Origin: an uncultured Alphaproteobacteria bacterium
GTDB lineage: Bacteria; Pseudomonadota; Alphaproteobacteria; RF32; CAG-239
Length of the DNA: 48,657 nucleotides
Reading direction: 5' to 3'
Assembly: GCA_944390455.1 (NCBI GenBank)
Contig: CALXPU010000012.1
Span: 1 to 48,657, forward strand
Position 1 is the stretch's first letter, and each line of letters starts with the position of its first letter. Positions 27,151 to 36,325 of the stretch are shown one piece after another. The translations under genes were made by a program, and so were the position numbers. The notes beneath the pieces were generated by a model that had not been told where the DNA came from, did not search any database, and worked only from the letters and a program-made list of their open reading frames with translations.

Positions 27151-29586
27151 TCAAAGTGCCCCATGAGTTTCACGAGCATATTTGACATAATCTTTATAAT
27201 ATTCCTCAAGACTCTGTTGAACTTTATAGTTAACGGTTCCTTTCGGGAATTTGCCATGTTTATCAGGCTTACCCGCTGGCATTCCGGTTAAAAGTTCAAT
27301 ACCGTCGTCAACCGTGTCAATCGCATAGATAGAGAACAAGCCGTTATCAACTGCCTCTAAAACATCTTCACGAAGCATCAAGTTTGCAACATTTGTACGA
27401 GGAATAATCACGCCTTGTGTACCGGTTAAACCGTTATATTTACAAACTTCAAAGAAGCCTTCAATTTTTTCGTTCACTCCACCGATTGGTTGAATTTCAC
27501 CAAATTGGTTAATAGAACCCGTAACGGCAAGAGATTGTTTAATCGGCAATTCTGCAATAGCGGAAAGCATGCAATAATATTCAGTAGAAGATGCTGAGTC
27601 GCCATCCACACCGCCATACGATTGCTCAAAAACGATGGAAGCAGAAAGAGATAGCGGCGAACGTTTAGCAAAACGATTAGAAATTAACGCCTGCAAAATC
27701 AAAACACCTTTAGAGTGAATTGGCCCGCTCATCGCAACTTCACGTTCAATATTGATAAACTCACCACGCCCCAAACGAACCTGCGTTGTAATACGTGTCG
27801 GCTTACCAAAAGAATTGCGTGTAAAGTTATAAACCACCAACCCGTTAATCTGCCCTACTCTCTCGCCTTTAACATCAAGCAAGATGGTGCCTTTATCAAT
27901 TTGCTCAAGCATCGCTTCGTTTACTCTATCCGCACGATAGATTTGCGATTTGATAGCTTGCTCAATATGATTTTTACCAATTTGGGTTGCTTTGGATTTA
28001 CGCGCCCAATAATCAGCTTCTTTAAGCAAGTCTCCGATAGAAGAAACATGCGCAGTTAATTTTTCGGTATCGTCAGCCAAACGAGATGAATATTCAATCA
28101 CTCTGGCAACAGCCTGTTTATTAAGAGAGCGCAAATTTTTCTTCTTAGTCAAAGACCCGATAAGTTTCGCATATTCAATTTCATTTTCATCGGTTCTGTC
28201 AATCGCCATACCAAAATCAGCTTCTACTTTAAAGTAATCGCAAAAATCGGAATCACGTTCGCTAAGTAAGTCATATAAATCGGCATCACCGGTCATAACC
28301 ACTTTAACGTCCAAAGGAATTGGCTGAGGATCAAGCGAAATTGTAGAAAAGCTTGTATCCTCGCTCGGAGCTTCAATTTTAATTTCTTTAGATGCAAGAG
28401 CGCGTTTAAGTGAATCCCAAGAATATGGCTGCAACAAAAGTTTACGAGCATCAATTAACAAAAAGCCGCCGTTTGCTTTATGAAGAGCACCGCTTTTTAT
28501 TAAGCTAAAATCGGTAATTAACGCACCGAACTGCTGTAAACGTTCAATTTTTCCAACCAGATTCCCTTGTGTTGGGTGGTCAAGTAAAACAATCGGCGCA
28601 CCGCTGTTCGGAACATTTTTAACCACCACATTAACCTTAAATTTGCTATATTTATCTTCCTCTTGTTGGCTTTTTAATTGCGTAAGCAAACCGAGCATCG
28701 GTTCTTCTTCGCCCTGAGGTTTATTATCCTGATTATAGTCAGGTACAAAGCTTGTGATATTTTCCAAAATATACTGTTGCACGGATTTCAAATAATCAGC
28801 AACTTTTTTATTCCCGCGATATTTTTGCTTAATTTCGCTAAGCGGTTTTTTAATAGCGTCTTTAACTAATTTTTCTTGAAGTTTTTTAATTTCTTCAGTT
28901 TGCTTTTCTTCCCAAGCCGGCGCGTCTTCTTGATGCTGAGCAATTTCTTCTTGCATAGCGTTCAAGTCAGCCATAATTTCATTTTTTTCTTCATCAGAAA
29001 GCGTATCAAAAACATCCGGACTGATAATTTCGCCGTTTTTCATCGGAGCCACAACCACCCCCATCGGCATATGCAAAAGAGAAACCTTTTTACCTTTTGC
29101 TTTCTTCTGCAATACTTTCACATAGTCATTACGTTTTTCCTGATATTTTTCGCGAATAATAGCCAGTTGTTCTTCATACATTTCATTTTTAACAACTTCC
29201 GGCAGTTCATGCTCTACTTTATCGGTAAATTCTTCCATTTCCTTAGCAAAACCGCTAGCTTCACCAGCCGGAAAATTAATGGCAATCGGCTTATGAGGTT
29301 CTTCAAAATTATACACATAAACCCAATCATCAGGAGTTGCGCGTTTTTTACCTTCTTTTTCAAGAATACGCTTTACCAAACTGGTTTTACCGGTTCCCTC
29401 TGGCCCTAAGCAAAACAAGTTATACCCCTTAGATTTAATGTTAATTCCAAGCTCAACTGCGCTAATCGCCCTGTCTTGTCCCAAAGCGGAAAGTCTTTCC
29501 TCCAAATCTGCCGTTGTGTTAAACTCAAATTTAGCAGGATCGCATTTACGATAAAGTTGCTCAGAAGTTAATTTCGTGATAGCCAT
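27151..29586 (-). CDS. Lon-family ATP-dependent protease (LonB/AAA_32 type)
   Basis: Cytosolic AAA+ serine protease of 811 residues. Walker A GPEGTGKTS is at 61-69. A long coiled-coil insertion (about 110-300) splits the ATPase domain, as in the Lon-related AAA_32 family and unlike classical LonA, which has a LAN domain. The proteolytic domain carries Ser664 in VDGDSASST and Lys707 in GGVNEKIEGF, 43 residues apart as in Lon. The segment GHIQPIGG-like (GEIQPIGG) also fits. No transmembrane segment is seen, unlike archaeal LonB. Substrates are unknown; the family is assumed to act in protein quality control. Confidence 0.92.
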   Translation of the reverse strand: MAITKLTSEQLYRKCDPAKFEFNTTADLEERLSALGQDRAISAVELGINIKSKGYNLFCLGPEGTGKTSLVKRILEKEGKKRATPDDWVYVYNFEEPHKPIAINFPAGEASGFAKEMEEFTDKVEHELPEVVKNEMYEEQLAIIREKYQEKRNDYVKVLQKKAKGKKVSLLHMPMGVVVAPMKNGEIISPDVFDTLSDEEKNEIMADLNAMQEEIAQHQEDAPAWEEKQTEEIKKLQEKLVKDAIKKPLSEIKQKYRGNKKVADYLKSVQQYILENITSFVPDYNQDNKPQGEEEPMLGLLTQLKSQQEEDKYSKFKVNVVVKNVPNSGAPIVLLDHPTQGNLVGKIERLQQFGALITDFSLIKSGALHKANGGFLLIDARKLLLQPYSWDSLKRALASKEIKIEAPSEDTSFSTISLDPQPIPLDVKVVMTGDADLYDLLSERDSDFCDYFKVEADFGMAIDRTDENEIEYAKLIGSLTKKKNLRSLNKQAVARVIEYSSRLADDTEKLTAHVSSIGDLLKEADYWARKSKATQIGKNHIEQAIKSQIYRADRVNEAMLEQIDKGTILLDVKGERVGQINGLVVYNFTRNSFGKPTRITTQVRLGRGEFINIEREVAMSGPIHSKGVLILQALISNRFAKRSPLSLSASIVFEQSYGGVDGDSASSTEYYCMLSAIAELPIKQSLAVTGSINQFGEIQPIGGVNEKIEGFFEVCKYNGLTGTQGVIIPRTNVANLMLREDVLEAVDNGLFSIYAIDTVDDGIELLTGMPAGKPDKHGKFPKGTVNYKVQQSLEEYYKDYVKYARETHGAL

Positions 29587-29676
29587 TTTAAAAAATATCC
29601 TTTAATACTATATAAAACAACGCTCTTAATTTATAAGAGTATCGTAACGTAAAAAAACTAATATAGAGTAAAGATT

Positions 29677-31080
29677 TTGCAAGATTTGGAATTTAGCCGC
29701 ATATTTTTTGGATCATTAGGTATCGGAAGTATCTTTTTTCTATACTTTCATACCCGCTTGCGCCTCTGGCAAATATTGAAAATAAACGCAAAAAAAAGTT
29801 TACAAAAAATCAAAAATAAAGAGCGCCCTTTTTTCTATAATTCCTATTACACCAAACAAACTGCCACCCGCAAATTCTTTCATCAATCCGCCACCGCAGA
29901 AGCAAAAATATATATTGCCTTGAGCACCTCTCTTAAAAAAGGCGAAAAAAATCTAAAAAAAGCCATTGAACAATCCCCCAAAAACTGGAAATTACTTTTG
30001 CTTTACGCTGATATATGCTTAATCCAAAACAAGCGCGTTGAATTTGGGAATGCCTTAAATAATCTACATTTACCATTTTTAGCGCCATCGGCGTTACGTG
30101 CGGATTATTTACGTTTAAGCGCACTCAATGATTTGTATCAAACCAATATGTACGATGCGTCAAAAAAATTATCCAAAGCCCTAAAAATTTATCAAAAAAA
30201 CAGTTTCACATACGAAGAAGCCGAATGTTATTTAGCGCTAGGGCAGACATATCGTATCAGCGGGGTATTTGATGTAGCCTATACCATGTTTCAAGAAGCA
30301 GAAAAGCTATATAAATCTATGGAATTGTCAAGCAAACAAGCCGAAGCCGTCGCATATCAGGGTTTATTGGAAATAAGTCGTGAAAATTATAAAACTTCAG
30401 AAGAATATTTTACTCAAGCCGAAAAGATATGCCAAGAACACCATTTATCCCAAACCTTGAATGATATAAAAAATTGGCATGGACTATCCCTATATTTGCA
30501 AGCTAAGGAAAAAGAAGCTTTGAAGATGTTTCAAAGCATCACCTCGCAAAAATCCGATATAACCGAAGAGGCCTCTGCCTTTGCATATGAAATGCTGGCA
30601 CGAATTACGCTACATACCAAACAATTTGATAAAGCTCTACATTACGCGGAACAAGCTTTAATCCGCCACAATGAGAAACATCATCAAGCCGGAATTTTTG
30701 AAAATCTATATCTTAAAGCAGAAATTTACTATGCAACCGACAACCTACAAAAAAGCGCTGAAATATTAACCGCTTTAGTACGCAACAAAACCTCAAACTA
30801 TACCACATTTTATCCGGCCAACGCATATTCTCTGCTGGGGTTAATTGAAATGCGCCAAAACAACCTGCGTATGGCACGCACTTTGTTCAAACAAGCCCTA
30901 GATTTAGAAAATAGCAAAAATCGTCTAAAGGGCGCAGCCATTGATTATAACAATTTGGCCGAAATCTGCTTACGAGAAGGAGATAAAAACAGTGCCGAAA
31001 ATTATCTGCGCCAAGCCCTAAGTTATGCAGAAGAAATTGAAGACGACGAACTAAAGAGCTACCTCAAAGCCAAACTATAA
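29677..31080 (+). CDS. Membrane-anchored TPR protein
   Basis: 467 residues with one N-terminal hydrophobic helix (about 8-24, FFGSLGIGSIFFLYF), a basic linker, and then tetratricopeptide repeats to the end. Readable repeats include AECYLALGQTYRISGVFDVAYTMF, AYSLLGLIEMRQNNLRMARTLF and AIDYNNLAEICLREGDKNSAENYL, at most given here as segments. TPR arrays bind partner proteins; the partner is unknown. The start is a TTG (29677) with AAAG nearby; a second TTG at 29686 is possible, so the exact N-terminus is unsure. Divergent from the Lon-family gene. Confidence 0.8.
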   Translation: MQDLEFSRIFFGSLGIGSIFFLYFHTRLRLWQILKINAKKSLQKIKNKERPFFYNSYYTKQTATRKFFHQSATAEAKIYIALSTSLKKGEKNLKKAIEQSPKNWKLLLLYADICLIQNKRVEFGNALNNLHLPFLAPSALRADYLRLSALNDLYQTNMYDASKKLSKALKIYQKNSFTYEEAECYLALGQTYRISGVFDVAYTMFQEAEKLYKSMELSSKQAEAVAYQGLLEISRENYKTSEEYFTQAEKICQEHHLSQTLNDIKNWHGLSLYLQAKEKEALKMFQSITSQKSDITEEASAFAYEMLARITLHTKQFDKALHYAEQALIRHNEKHHQAGIFENLYLKAEIYYATDNLQKSAEILTALVRNKTSNYTTFYPANAYSLLGLIEMRQNNLRMARTLFKQALDLENSKNRLKGAAIDYNNLAEICLREGDKNSAENYLRQALSYAEEIEDDELKSYLKAKL

Positions 31081-31248
31081 ACTCCCCATAAAGACCATAA
31101 AACAAGCCTTGCTCGGTATTTCATCTAATAAAAGCATAAAAATACGCCTCCCCCACAAAAAAATGAATAAAATCTCCGATTTAGGTCCACTCCCCACCAA
31201 TATTTGCTTCAAAATTTTCCCATTCATACCATTTTTTTAAAATTTTAC

Positions 31249-31278
31249 TTGATTTTTGTCTATTTTGTATGTTATAGT
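31249..31278 (+). promoter_or_regulatory. Promoter of the 31325 gene
   Basis: TTGATT (31249-31254), 18 bases, TATAGT (31273-31278), giving a leader of about 40 bases. It lies at or after the earliest in-frame TTG (31256), which supports the later ATG. The 31081-31248 stretch holds nothing else that I can read. Confidence 0.55.
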
Positions 31279-31324
31279 ACGGACGCTAAAAAAAGAATTA
31301 TGTTTAATTATAAATATTTATTTT

Positions 31325-32317
31325 ATGGAAACAAATGAAAAATCTTTCATCAATTTTAGAATTAATATTGATGAAACCGTTCGGTTCTCTTGCCGGACGT
31401 CAAGTAATAACAACATCGCTGAAAAAGAAATCTTTCGCGTGGGTAGTTTTTATTTTTTCTATGTATTCAACCGTACGGAAAGGCTCAACACCTATTCGTT
31501 ACGCGAGATAAGCAAAGACGAATTTTATGACAGAAAACGAGAGTTTTTAAATTTCCGCCCCAACAGCCGCACATCTGAATGGGTAGATAAATCAAATAAC
31601 AGTTTTTCTGTCAAAAACTACTACAACGGAAGCAAAAAAAACAACTGCTATTGGAAACGCAACGTTCCACTGGAAGACTGCATGTTCATTACCGAGAATA
31701 ATCCACTCAAAGAAATTTACGATGCAGTAAAAAGCGAAGCCGCTATTCGCAAAGCCCAAACTGATGCATTTGACCGAGAAGAAAAATATGAATATGCTCG
31801 CAAATGTGGTGGCATGGGCAGAAAACTCGGCATAGCTTACGTGAACGTTTTGCGTATCGGTCCAGAAAAAGGTAAGTTGATGAAATTCAAAGAGTCATAT
31901 GAACGCGCCATCCAAAAAGCAGAAGAGATGCCGTTATCAGAAGCTCGGGAATTACACAATGACTTATTCCGCCGCGGTCGAGCAACTCGTAAAGCAACAA
32001 TGGACAAGCTGAACATTCAGTATTTTGATGTTGATGTCAACTTACTGTCTCTAGACGAGCTGGAGAAAAAACTCTTACAGCGCTTAAACGCATACGCAGA
32101 AGAAAGTATCCGCATCGCTAAAACCAACTTAGCCAATGCAGATTACGCCACTCGTCAGCAAATGTACGACGCCCTGTTAAACAGTAGCCGTCGTCAGAAA
32201 AAAGAAGTTCTGATACAACTTGGAATAGATGTTGCTGCTCTGGATTTAAGTAAATATCCCTTATCCGAAATCAAGCGGGCTCTAGCTGCAACATTAGGCC
32301 TTGAGACGGAGAGATAG
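31325..32317 (+). CDS. Hypothetical protein with internal duplication
   Basis: 330 residues, no signal peptide, no known family. The N-terminal 130 residues are mixed and rich in aromatic and Asn residues. The C-terminal half holds two related helical units of about 65 residues. In unit 1, ELHNDLFRRGRATRKATMDKLNI lines up with QQMYDALLNSSRRQKKEVLIQLGI of unit 2, here named by segments at about residues 213-235 and 280-303. Each unit then has a VDxxxLxLxxxxLxELEKxL-like close. Basic RR pairs in both units could bind nucleic acid (inference). The ATG at 31325 is favoured over the TTG at 31256, which sits in the promoter. Ends at a strong terminator. Confidence 0.75.
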   Translation: METNEKSFINFRINIDETVRFSCRTSSNNNIAEKEIFRVGSFYFFYVFNRTERLNTYSLREISKDEFYDRKREFLNFRPNSRTSEWVDKSNNSFSVKNYYNGSKKNNCYWKRNVPLEDCMFITENNPLKEIYDAVKSEAAIRKAQTDAFDREEKYEYARKCGGMGRKLGIAYVNVLRIGPEKGKLMKFKESYERAIQKAEEMPLSEARELHNDLFRRGRATRKATMDKLNIQYFDVDVNLLSLDELEKKLLQRLNAYAEESIRIAKTNLANADYATRQQMYDALLNSSRRQKKEVLIQLGIDVAALDLSKYPLSEIKRALAATLGLETER

Positions 32318-32340
32318 GAGGGACAGGAACAAGAGAAACA

Positions 32341-32377
32341 ACCCCGTTACAGTTTTAACTGTAGCGGGGTTTCGTTT
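32341..32377. terminator. Strong terminator after the 31325 gene
   Basis: ACCCCGTTACAGTT (32341-32354) pairs with its partner 32357-32370, one wobble, then TTTCGTTT. A 14-bp stem; likely also serves the convergent dipeptidase gene. Confidence 0.88.
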
Positions 32378-32397
32378 ATCCGAAAAATTTTACTAAA

Positions 32398-33054
32398 TTA
32401 TTCTTGTACAAAAAAGCGCGTTTGACCATTTTCTTCAAATTCCGCCTCAATAAGCGGATATTTCTCTTTATTGGGCAAATTAAAATGCCACCACTCGTGT
32501 TCTAACGCTTTTAGTCCAACATTTTCCATCATATCGCGCAACATTGTTCTGTTTTGAATTTCCTTCTCAAAACCTTCTGCAAACCAATCATATTTAGCTT
32601 TTTTCAAATGTTGCTTAAAATCGTCCCATTGTCCCCGAGCAATCTGAACGGCAAATTTTTCCTCATACGCATCTACATTACATGGAAATTTCAATTCTTG
32701 ACCATCTTCATTCAACAATGTCACATCAACAGCAGAAGCATGACAATGTTGAGAGCGTTCCGGCGTAAGAGCAAAAAATCCCTCCATCGGAATAATTTGT
32801 TTCATTAAATAAAAAGCCTTAACCGGACGATAAGCATCACAAATTTTAAGTTTAAGACGTTTTTCCCGCAAAAGAGGTCTTAATTTCATCAAACAATCCA
32901 TCATATCCGATTGAACAAAACATCGATTCCCCATCCCTACTTGTTGATAGACCGGTGTCTGCATCATATTATCACAGCGCGCATACATCATATCAACCAC
33001 AAATTCATCATCCGTTTTAATTTCTATCAATCGCACTTCATCCGCAATATTCAT
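32398..33054 (-). CDS. ddpX: D-alanyl-D-alanine dipeptidase, VanX/DdpX family (M15D)
   Basis: Zinc enzyme that splits D-Ala-D-Ala, here without a signal peptide and so cytosolic. 218 residues with all key positions of VanX: Arg76 in DAYRP, zinc ligands His103 and Asp110 in SQHCHASAVD, catalytic Glu187 and ligand His190 in EHEWWHF. The spacing between these pairs (7 and 3) equals VanX. Of two adjacent ATGs the second (33054) has GAGG at good spacing. No vanH/vanA-like genes are near, so peptidoglycan recycling or D-Ala use is more likely than glycopeptide resistance. Confidence 0.88.
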   Translation of the reverse strand: MNIADEVRLIEIKTDDEFVVDMMYARCDNMMQTPVYQQVGMGNRCFVQSDMMDCLMKLRPLLREKRLKLKICDAYRPVKAFYLMKQIIPMEGFFALTPERSQHCHASAVDVTLLNEDGQELKFPCNVDAYEEKFAVQIARGQWDDFKQHLKKAKYDWFAEGFEKEIQNRTMLRDMMENVGLKALEHEWWHFNLPNKEKYPLIEAEFEENGQTRFFVQE

Positions 33055-33129
33055 CATATACCTCTAGACAAATCAAATTTATCTCAGCATAAAACCAAAT
33101 AGCATAAAAAACAAGTTCAGCAGGAAAAA

Positions 33130-33164
33130 TAAAAAAAGAGGGAGAAGAAAAATCTTCACCCTCT
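33130..33164 (-). terminator. Terminator of the M16-like gene
   Basis: AGAGGGAGAAGA (33137-33148) pairs with TCTTCACCCTCT (33153-33164), one mismatch; minus strand then TTTTTTT. Confidence 0.85.
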
Positions 33165-33184
33165 AAATCTCTCATAAAAAAAAT

Positions 33185-34369
33185 CTACATTTCCAATTTC
33201 TCGCAGATTTCATCAATAGAATAGAACGGAACATTAACGTCAGCAACCAACACCACCGCCGGCTTGCTTCCACGGAACACTCTTTTCGCCAAAACCTGCA
33301 CAGCATCTGCATCAACATCTTTAATTTCTTCAATACGACTGGAAGGATCACTCAACACCCCGCGACCAATCATTTGCCATACTTTTTCCAAAGCGGTATC
33401 GTCAGATTTTTCATGCTTGTCCAATTTTTCATTAACCGCCATATTGCGAGACTGCACCACAAGTTCATCCGGCGCTGGAATATCGCAAATATGATTAACC
33501 GCCTTAATGATAATATCCGCCATAGTTTTGGCATCAAAATCAGCGGCAACAAGCAGCCTAACCGTTCGAGCTCCATAATAACCGGCAATTTTGAATTCAA
33601 CCTGAGCGTCAATTTGTTCCTGAGCAAACGCCTGCTCCACCTGTTTCCAAAACATCGACATCATAACGTTCATGGTAGCAGAATCTTCCAACGTCAAATG
33701 CCCGACATCCCATCCGAACATCAATCGTGTCAATGTATTACCGGCAAACGCCATACGAGAAAGCCCGCCTGTATAGATATTTTTGACACCCCGAGGCTGC
33801 TCAACACCAACCGGAACCTGTCTAAAATACATATTCACGGCATCTTTTAAGTCTGCCAAAGGAATTCTCGGTCCCGAAATAACCAACTCGATATTAGCCG
33901 CCGTATAATACGTCTGCATAAACTCACGAACATCTTGAGCCGAATAAGAATCAACAATAGCCAAATAATCATCCGGCATCATCAAATTTTCAGCCCCGAA
34001 AGCCGTATGTTTATACAGCAATTTCATACGCCGCATAACCAGAGCTGTTGCCTCTTGTGTTTGTTTAAGAATTGCCAACTTAGCCTGTTCCACCATTTCA
34101 TCAGAAATAAGGTTTGGATTAAAAATTTGTGAAGCTGTTTCGAGTGCTTCATCCAAATCTTCATTTCCGGCGGTATAGATAGTAGCCGTACCGGCAAAAA
34201 CCGGAATAATTCCCGTCAGCTGTAATAGCAATACTTTTTCAAATAAGGCCGCAATCCCTTTTTTCGGTTCATTAATATGTCCAACATGAATTGCCACACA
34301 TACCGAATACTCAGCCGAATATCCGGCATACACAACGTTCATACCGTTACTTAATTGAAACTTTTCCAT
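33185..34369 (-). CDS. M16 (insulinase-type) peptidase homologue, probably inactive
   Basis: 394 residues with the fold of M16B peptidases: FQLSNGMNVVY at the N-terminus, the region around GIAALFEKVLLLQLTG where GiahflEHmlFkG is expected, QDVREFMQTYYTAANIELVISG and an M16 C-terminal domain. The zinc motif HxxEH is replaced by ALFEK (41-45): both histidines are lost while the Glu remains. It should therefore not bind zinc; such homologues often act as partners of active subunits. No signal peptide and no active M16 gene next to it in this window. Single gene with its own terminator. Confidence 0.82.
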   Translation of the reverse strand: MEKFQLSNGMNVVYAGYSAEYSVCVAIHVGHINEPKKGIAALFEKVLLLQLTGIIPVFAGTATIYTAGNEDLDEALETASQIFNPNLISDEMVEQAKLAILKQTQEATALVMRRMKLLYKHTAFGAENLMMPDDYLAIVDSYSAQDVREFMQTYYTAANIELVISGPRIPLADLKDAVNMYFRQVPVGVEQPRGVKNIYTGGLSRMAFAGNTLTRLMFGWDVGHLTLEDSATMNVMMSMFWKQVEQAFAQEQIDAQVEFKIAGYYGARTVRLLVAADFDAKTMADIIIKAVNHICDIPAPDELVVQSRNMAVNEKLDKHEKSDDTALEKVWQMIGRGVLSDPSSRIEEIKDVDADAVQVLAKRVFRGSKPAVVLVADVNVPFYSIDEICEKLEM

Positions 34370-34474
34370 AATAAGAAATTTTATACATTAAACAAAAAAA
34401 TCAAATTTATAAAAATAAAAAACCAATTAAGTAATACACTAAATTCATTTTTTTGTCAACAACAAACCCACGCA

Positions 34475-34509
34475 TAAAAAAAAGCGGCTTCATAAACAAA
34501 TGAAACCGC
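34475..34509 (-). terminator. Terminator of the 34533 gene
   Basis: GCGGCTTCAT (34484-34493) pairs with ATGAAACCGC (34500-34509), one wobble on the RNA; minus strand ends TTTTTTTT. Confidence 0.88.
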
Positions 34510-34532
34510 GCATAAACAACTTGACAAAATAT

Positions 34533-35030
34533 TTATTGTTCCAACGCATAAATATTTGTAACTGCCCAACGATTCTCCTTTTGAGTTAAAGAATAAATAA
34601 CCGTCCCTTTGCAAAGTCCAAACCAAACCGCATCACAATCTGATTTAGTATATACGGAAAGATCGTTAGTTTCTGGAATAGGTTTAATCTTCGTAATTTC
34701 AAAAGAAATTTGTGTCGGACGAGGTGTATCATCGGTTTTGCCGATAACAAATCCTGGAACAAAATCTTTATTACAACCGGCAAAATCAGGTATCATTGTA
34801 CATTTAACCGTCTGCTCAATAGCACAAAAGATTTTATCCTCAGACTGACATCCAACAGTCAACTCTGCCACGGAATAAGAATGTACCGAGTCGCCGATAT
34901 TTTGTACTTCTACTACTTCTTTTTGAGGCTCTAAAACTGGAGCATCAACACCTTTCATTTTAAAGAGTGTCCAAAGAGCCGCCGCAAAAATTACTAAAAA
35001 ACCACAAACAATGACAATTTTTTTAATCAT
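34533..35030 (-). CDS. Small membrane-anchored hypothetical protein
   Basis: 165 residues: a short basic start, one membrane helix at about 4-23 (IVIVCGFLVIFAAALWTLF) and a soluble domain outside the membrane. The domain has six cysteines (in VGCQS, FCAI, KCTM, AGCNK, DCDAV, LCKG), an even number, which suggests disulfides in the periplasm. No family recognised. The C-terminal segment (CKGTVIYSLTQKENRWAVTNIYAL) has the look of an NTF2 or SnoaL-like closing strand, but this is a guess. GTG 35039 is in frame, but ATG 35030 follows GAGGGTT. Divergent from the prepilin gene, 115 bases away. Confidence 0.7.
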   Translation of the reverse strand: MIKKIVIVCGFLVIFAAALWTLFKMKGVDAPVLEPQKEVVEVQNIGDSVHSYSVAELTVGCQSEDKIFCAIEQTVKCTMIPDFAGCNKDFVPGFVIGKTDDTPRPTQISFEITKIKPIPETNDLSVYTKSDCDAVWFGLCKGTVIYSLTQKENRWAVTNIYALEQ

Positions 35031-35145
35031 AACCCTCACCTAAAAAAATATCTTAAAATTTAAGCATATTTTTAACATATTAAAATATAAAGTATAGAGA
35101 AATATTCTATTTATCAAACAAAACCATTTTTGGAAAGGAACAAGC

Positions 35146-35748
35146 ATGAGGCACAATAACGAAAAAGGATACACGATGATAGAAACAATCATGTACATAA
35201 GTATCTTAGGCACATTGGGCGTCATCTTAGCCTCCTACGCAGGAAACGTCATTACCAGATATAAGACCGGACGTATTGCTCAACAAATTATAGATTTAAA
35301 AAAAGCTATCATCAATTATACAGCCGCAGACGAGGACTATACTCAATTAAGCGTAGCCAAAATGCAAGAAGACAAAGCTATTCCGCTGGATATGCGCGAT
35401 TTATATCATGCGCTCAACGGTAGAGTAAATTTTGGTTCTGTCGGCAATGGAACAAACGAAAAATATTTATTTTACATAACCTTTGAAGGAATTTACCAAC
35501 AAGGATGTATAGAATTACTGTCGCAAGGACAATTTTATGGTGATGGCTCTGATATGGATACTTTAATTGTCAATAATAAAACCGCATGGACTTATGAACA
35601 TTCATTCTACGATACTTCGTCTATTCAAACTTTATATAAAATCCAATCAAGCGGAAGTGTTGCCGTCAGTATCCGTCCAAGTATGAATCAGATTTTGCGT
35701 GCATGCGATGAAGAAGATAATAACAGCATAACCTGGATATTCAGCTAA
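35146..35748 (+). CDS. Type IV prepilin/pseudopilin-like protein
   Basis: 200 residues with a class III signal: MRHNNEKG, then YTMIETIMYISILGTLG. Cleavage after the Gly by a prepilin peptidase would leave Tyr at +1 and the conserved Glu at +5, followed by the N-terminal helix. The rest is a globular domain with two cysteines (residue about 124 and 189) that could pair. No pilus or type II secretion genes are nearby, so it is an orphan; its machine must be elsewhere. GGAAAGGAA precedes the ATG. The major or minor pilin role cannot be told. Confidence 0.82.
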   Translation: MRHNNEKGYTMIETIMYISILGTLGVILASYAGNVITRYKTGRIAQQIIDLKKAIINYTAADEDYTQLSVAKMQEDKAIPLDMRDLYHALNGRVNFGSVGNGTNEKYLFYITFEGIYQQGCIELLSQGQFYGDGSDMDTLIVNNKTAWTYEHSFYDTSSIQTLYKIQSSGSVAVSIRPSMNQILRACDEEDNNSITWIFS

Positions 35749-35805
35749 AAGTCATAAAACATACGAAAAAATAAGATTAGATAGTTGATTAATCAGATTT
35801 TTTAC

Positions 35806-35833
35806 TTGCAGTTAGAAAAAGTATTGCTATTTT
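35806..35833 (+). promoter_or_regulatory. Possible promoter of dksA
   Basis: TTGCAG (35806-35811), 16 bases, TATTTT (35828-35833), about 57 bases before the dksA ATG. Moderate match. Confidence 0.4.
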
Positions 35834-35889
35834 AACATAAAATTTAAAAAACGGGAGTTTGAGTTATCAAGAAATAAAAGGAGAAAACC

Positions 35890-36315
35890 ATGGTAAACAC
35901 AGTAACATTACCTCCGGACTATGTACCTAACAAAAAAGAAGAATATATGAACGACATGCAGTTGGAATACTTCCGTCAGAAGTTGCTAGCATGGAAAAAG
36001 GATTTATTAAATCAATCAAGTGGCACCTTAGAAGATTTGCGTCAAGGTGGTTTGAATCAACCAGATGATGTAGACAGAGCATCTCTTGAAACCGATAAAT
36101 CGCTTGATTTACGTACCAAAGACAGAGCCCGCAAATTAATTATAAAAATTGATGAAGCTTTGGAAAGAATAGAAGATGGCACATACGGATATTGTGAAGA
36201 AACCGGAGAAGAAATCGGCATAGACCGTTTAATGGCTCGTCCGATTGCCACCTTATGCGTTGAAGCACAAGAACGCCATGAACGCATGGAAAAAACTTAT
36301 GAAGATGAGGCCTAA
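35890..36315 (+). CDS. dksA: RNA polymerase-binding transcription factor DksA
   Basis: Secondary-channel factor that works with ppGpp to reset promoters, including rRNA and ribosomal ones. 141 residues: coiled coil with the acidic tip DDVDRAS (59-65) and a C-terminal finger. The finger has only two of the four cysteines: C102, T105, C123, A126 (YCEETG ... TLCVEA), the CTCA pattern found in alphaproteobacterial and Pseudomonas DksA2-type proteins, which do not depend on zinc. An AGGAG-like site precedes the ATG. Leads the dksA-maf-rng-yacG run; the maf gene begins 10 bases after its stop. Confidence 0.93.
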   Translation: MVNTVTLPPDYVPNKKEEYMNDMQLEYFRQKLLAWKKDLLNQSSGTLEDLRQGGLNQPDDVDRASLETDKSLDLRTKDRARKLIIKIDEALERIEDGTYGYCEETGEEIGIDRLMARPIATLCVEAQERHERMEKTYEDEA

Positions 36316-36325
36316 GCACATATAG

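Noticed and set aside
31256..31324. TTG start for the 31325 gene
   Set aside because: It lies between the -35 and -10 boxes of the likely promoter.
32398..33054. Vancomycin-resistance cluster
   Set aside because: Only a VanX-like gene is present; vanH, vanA and regulators are absent.
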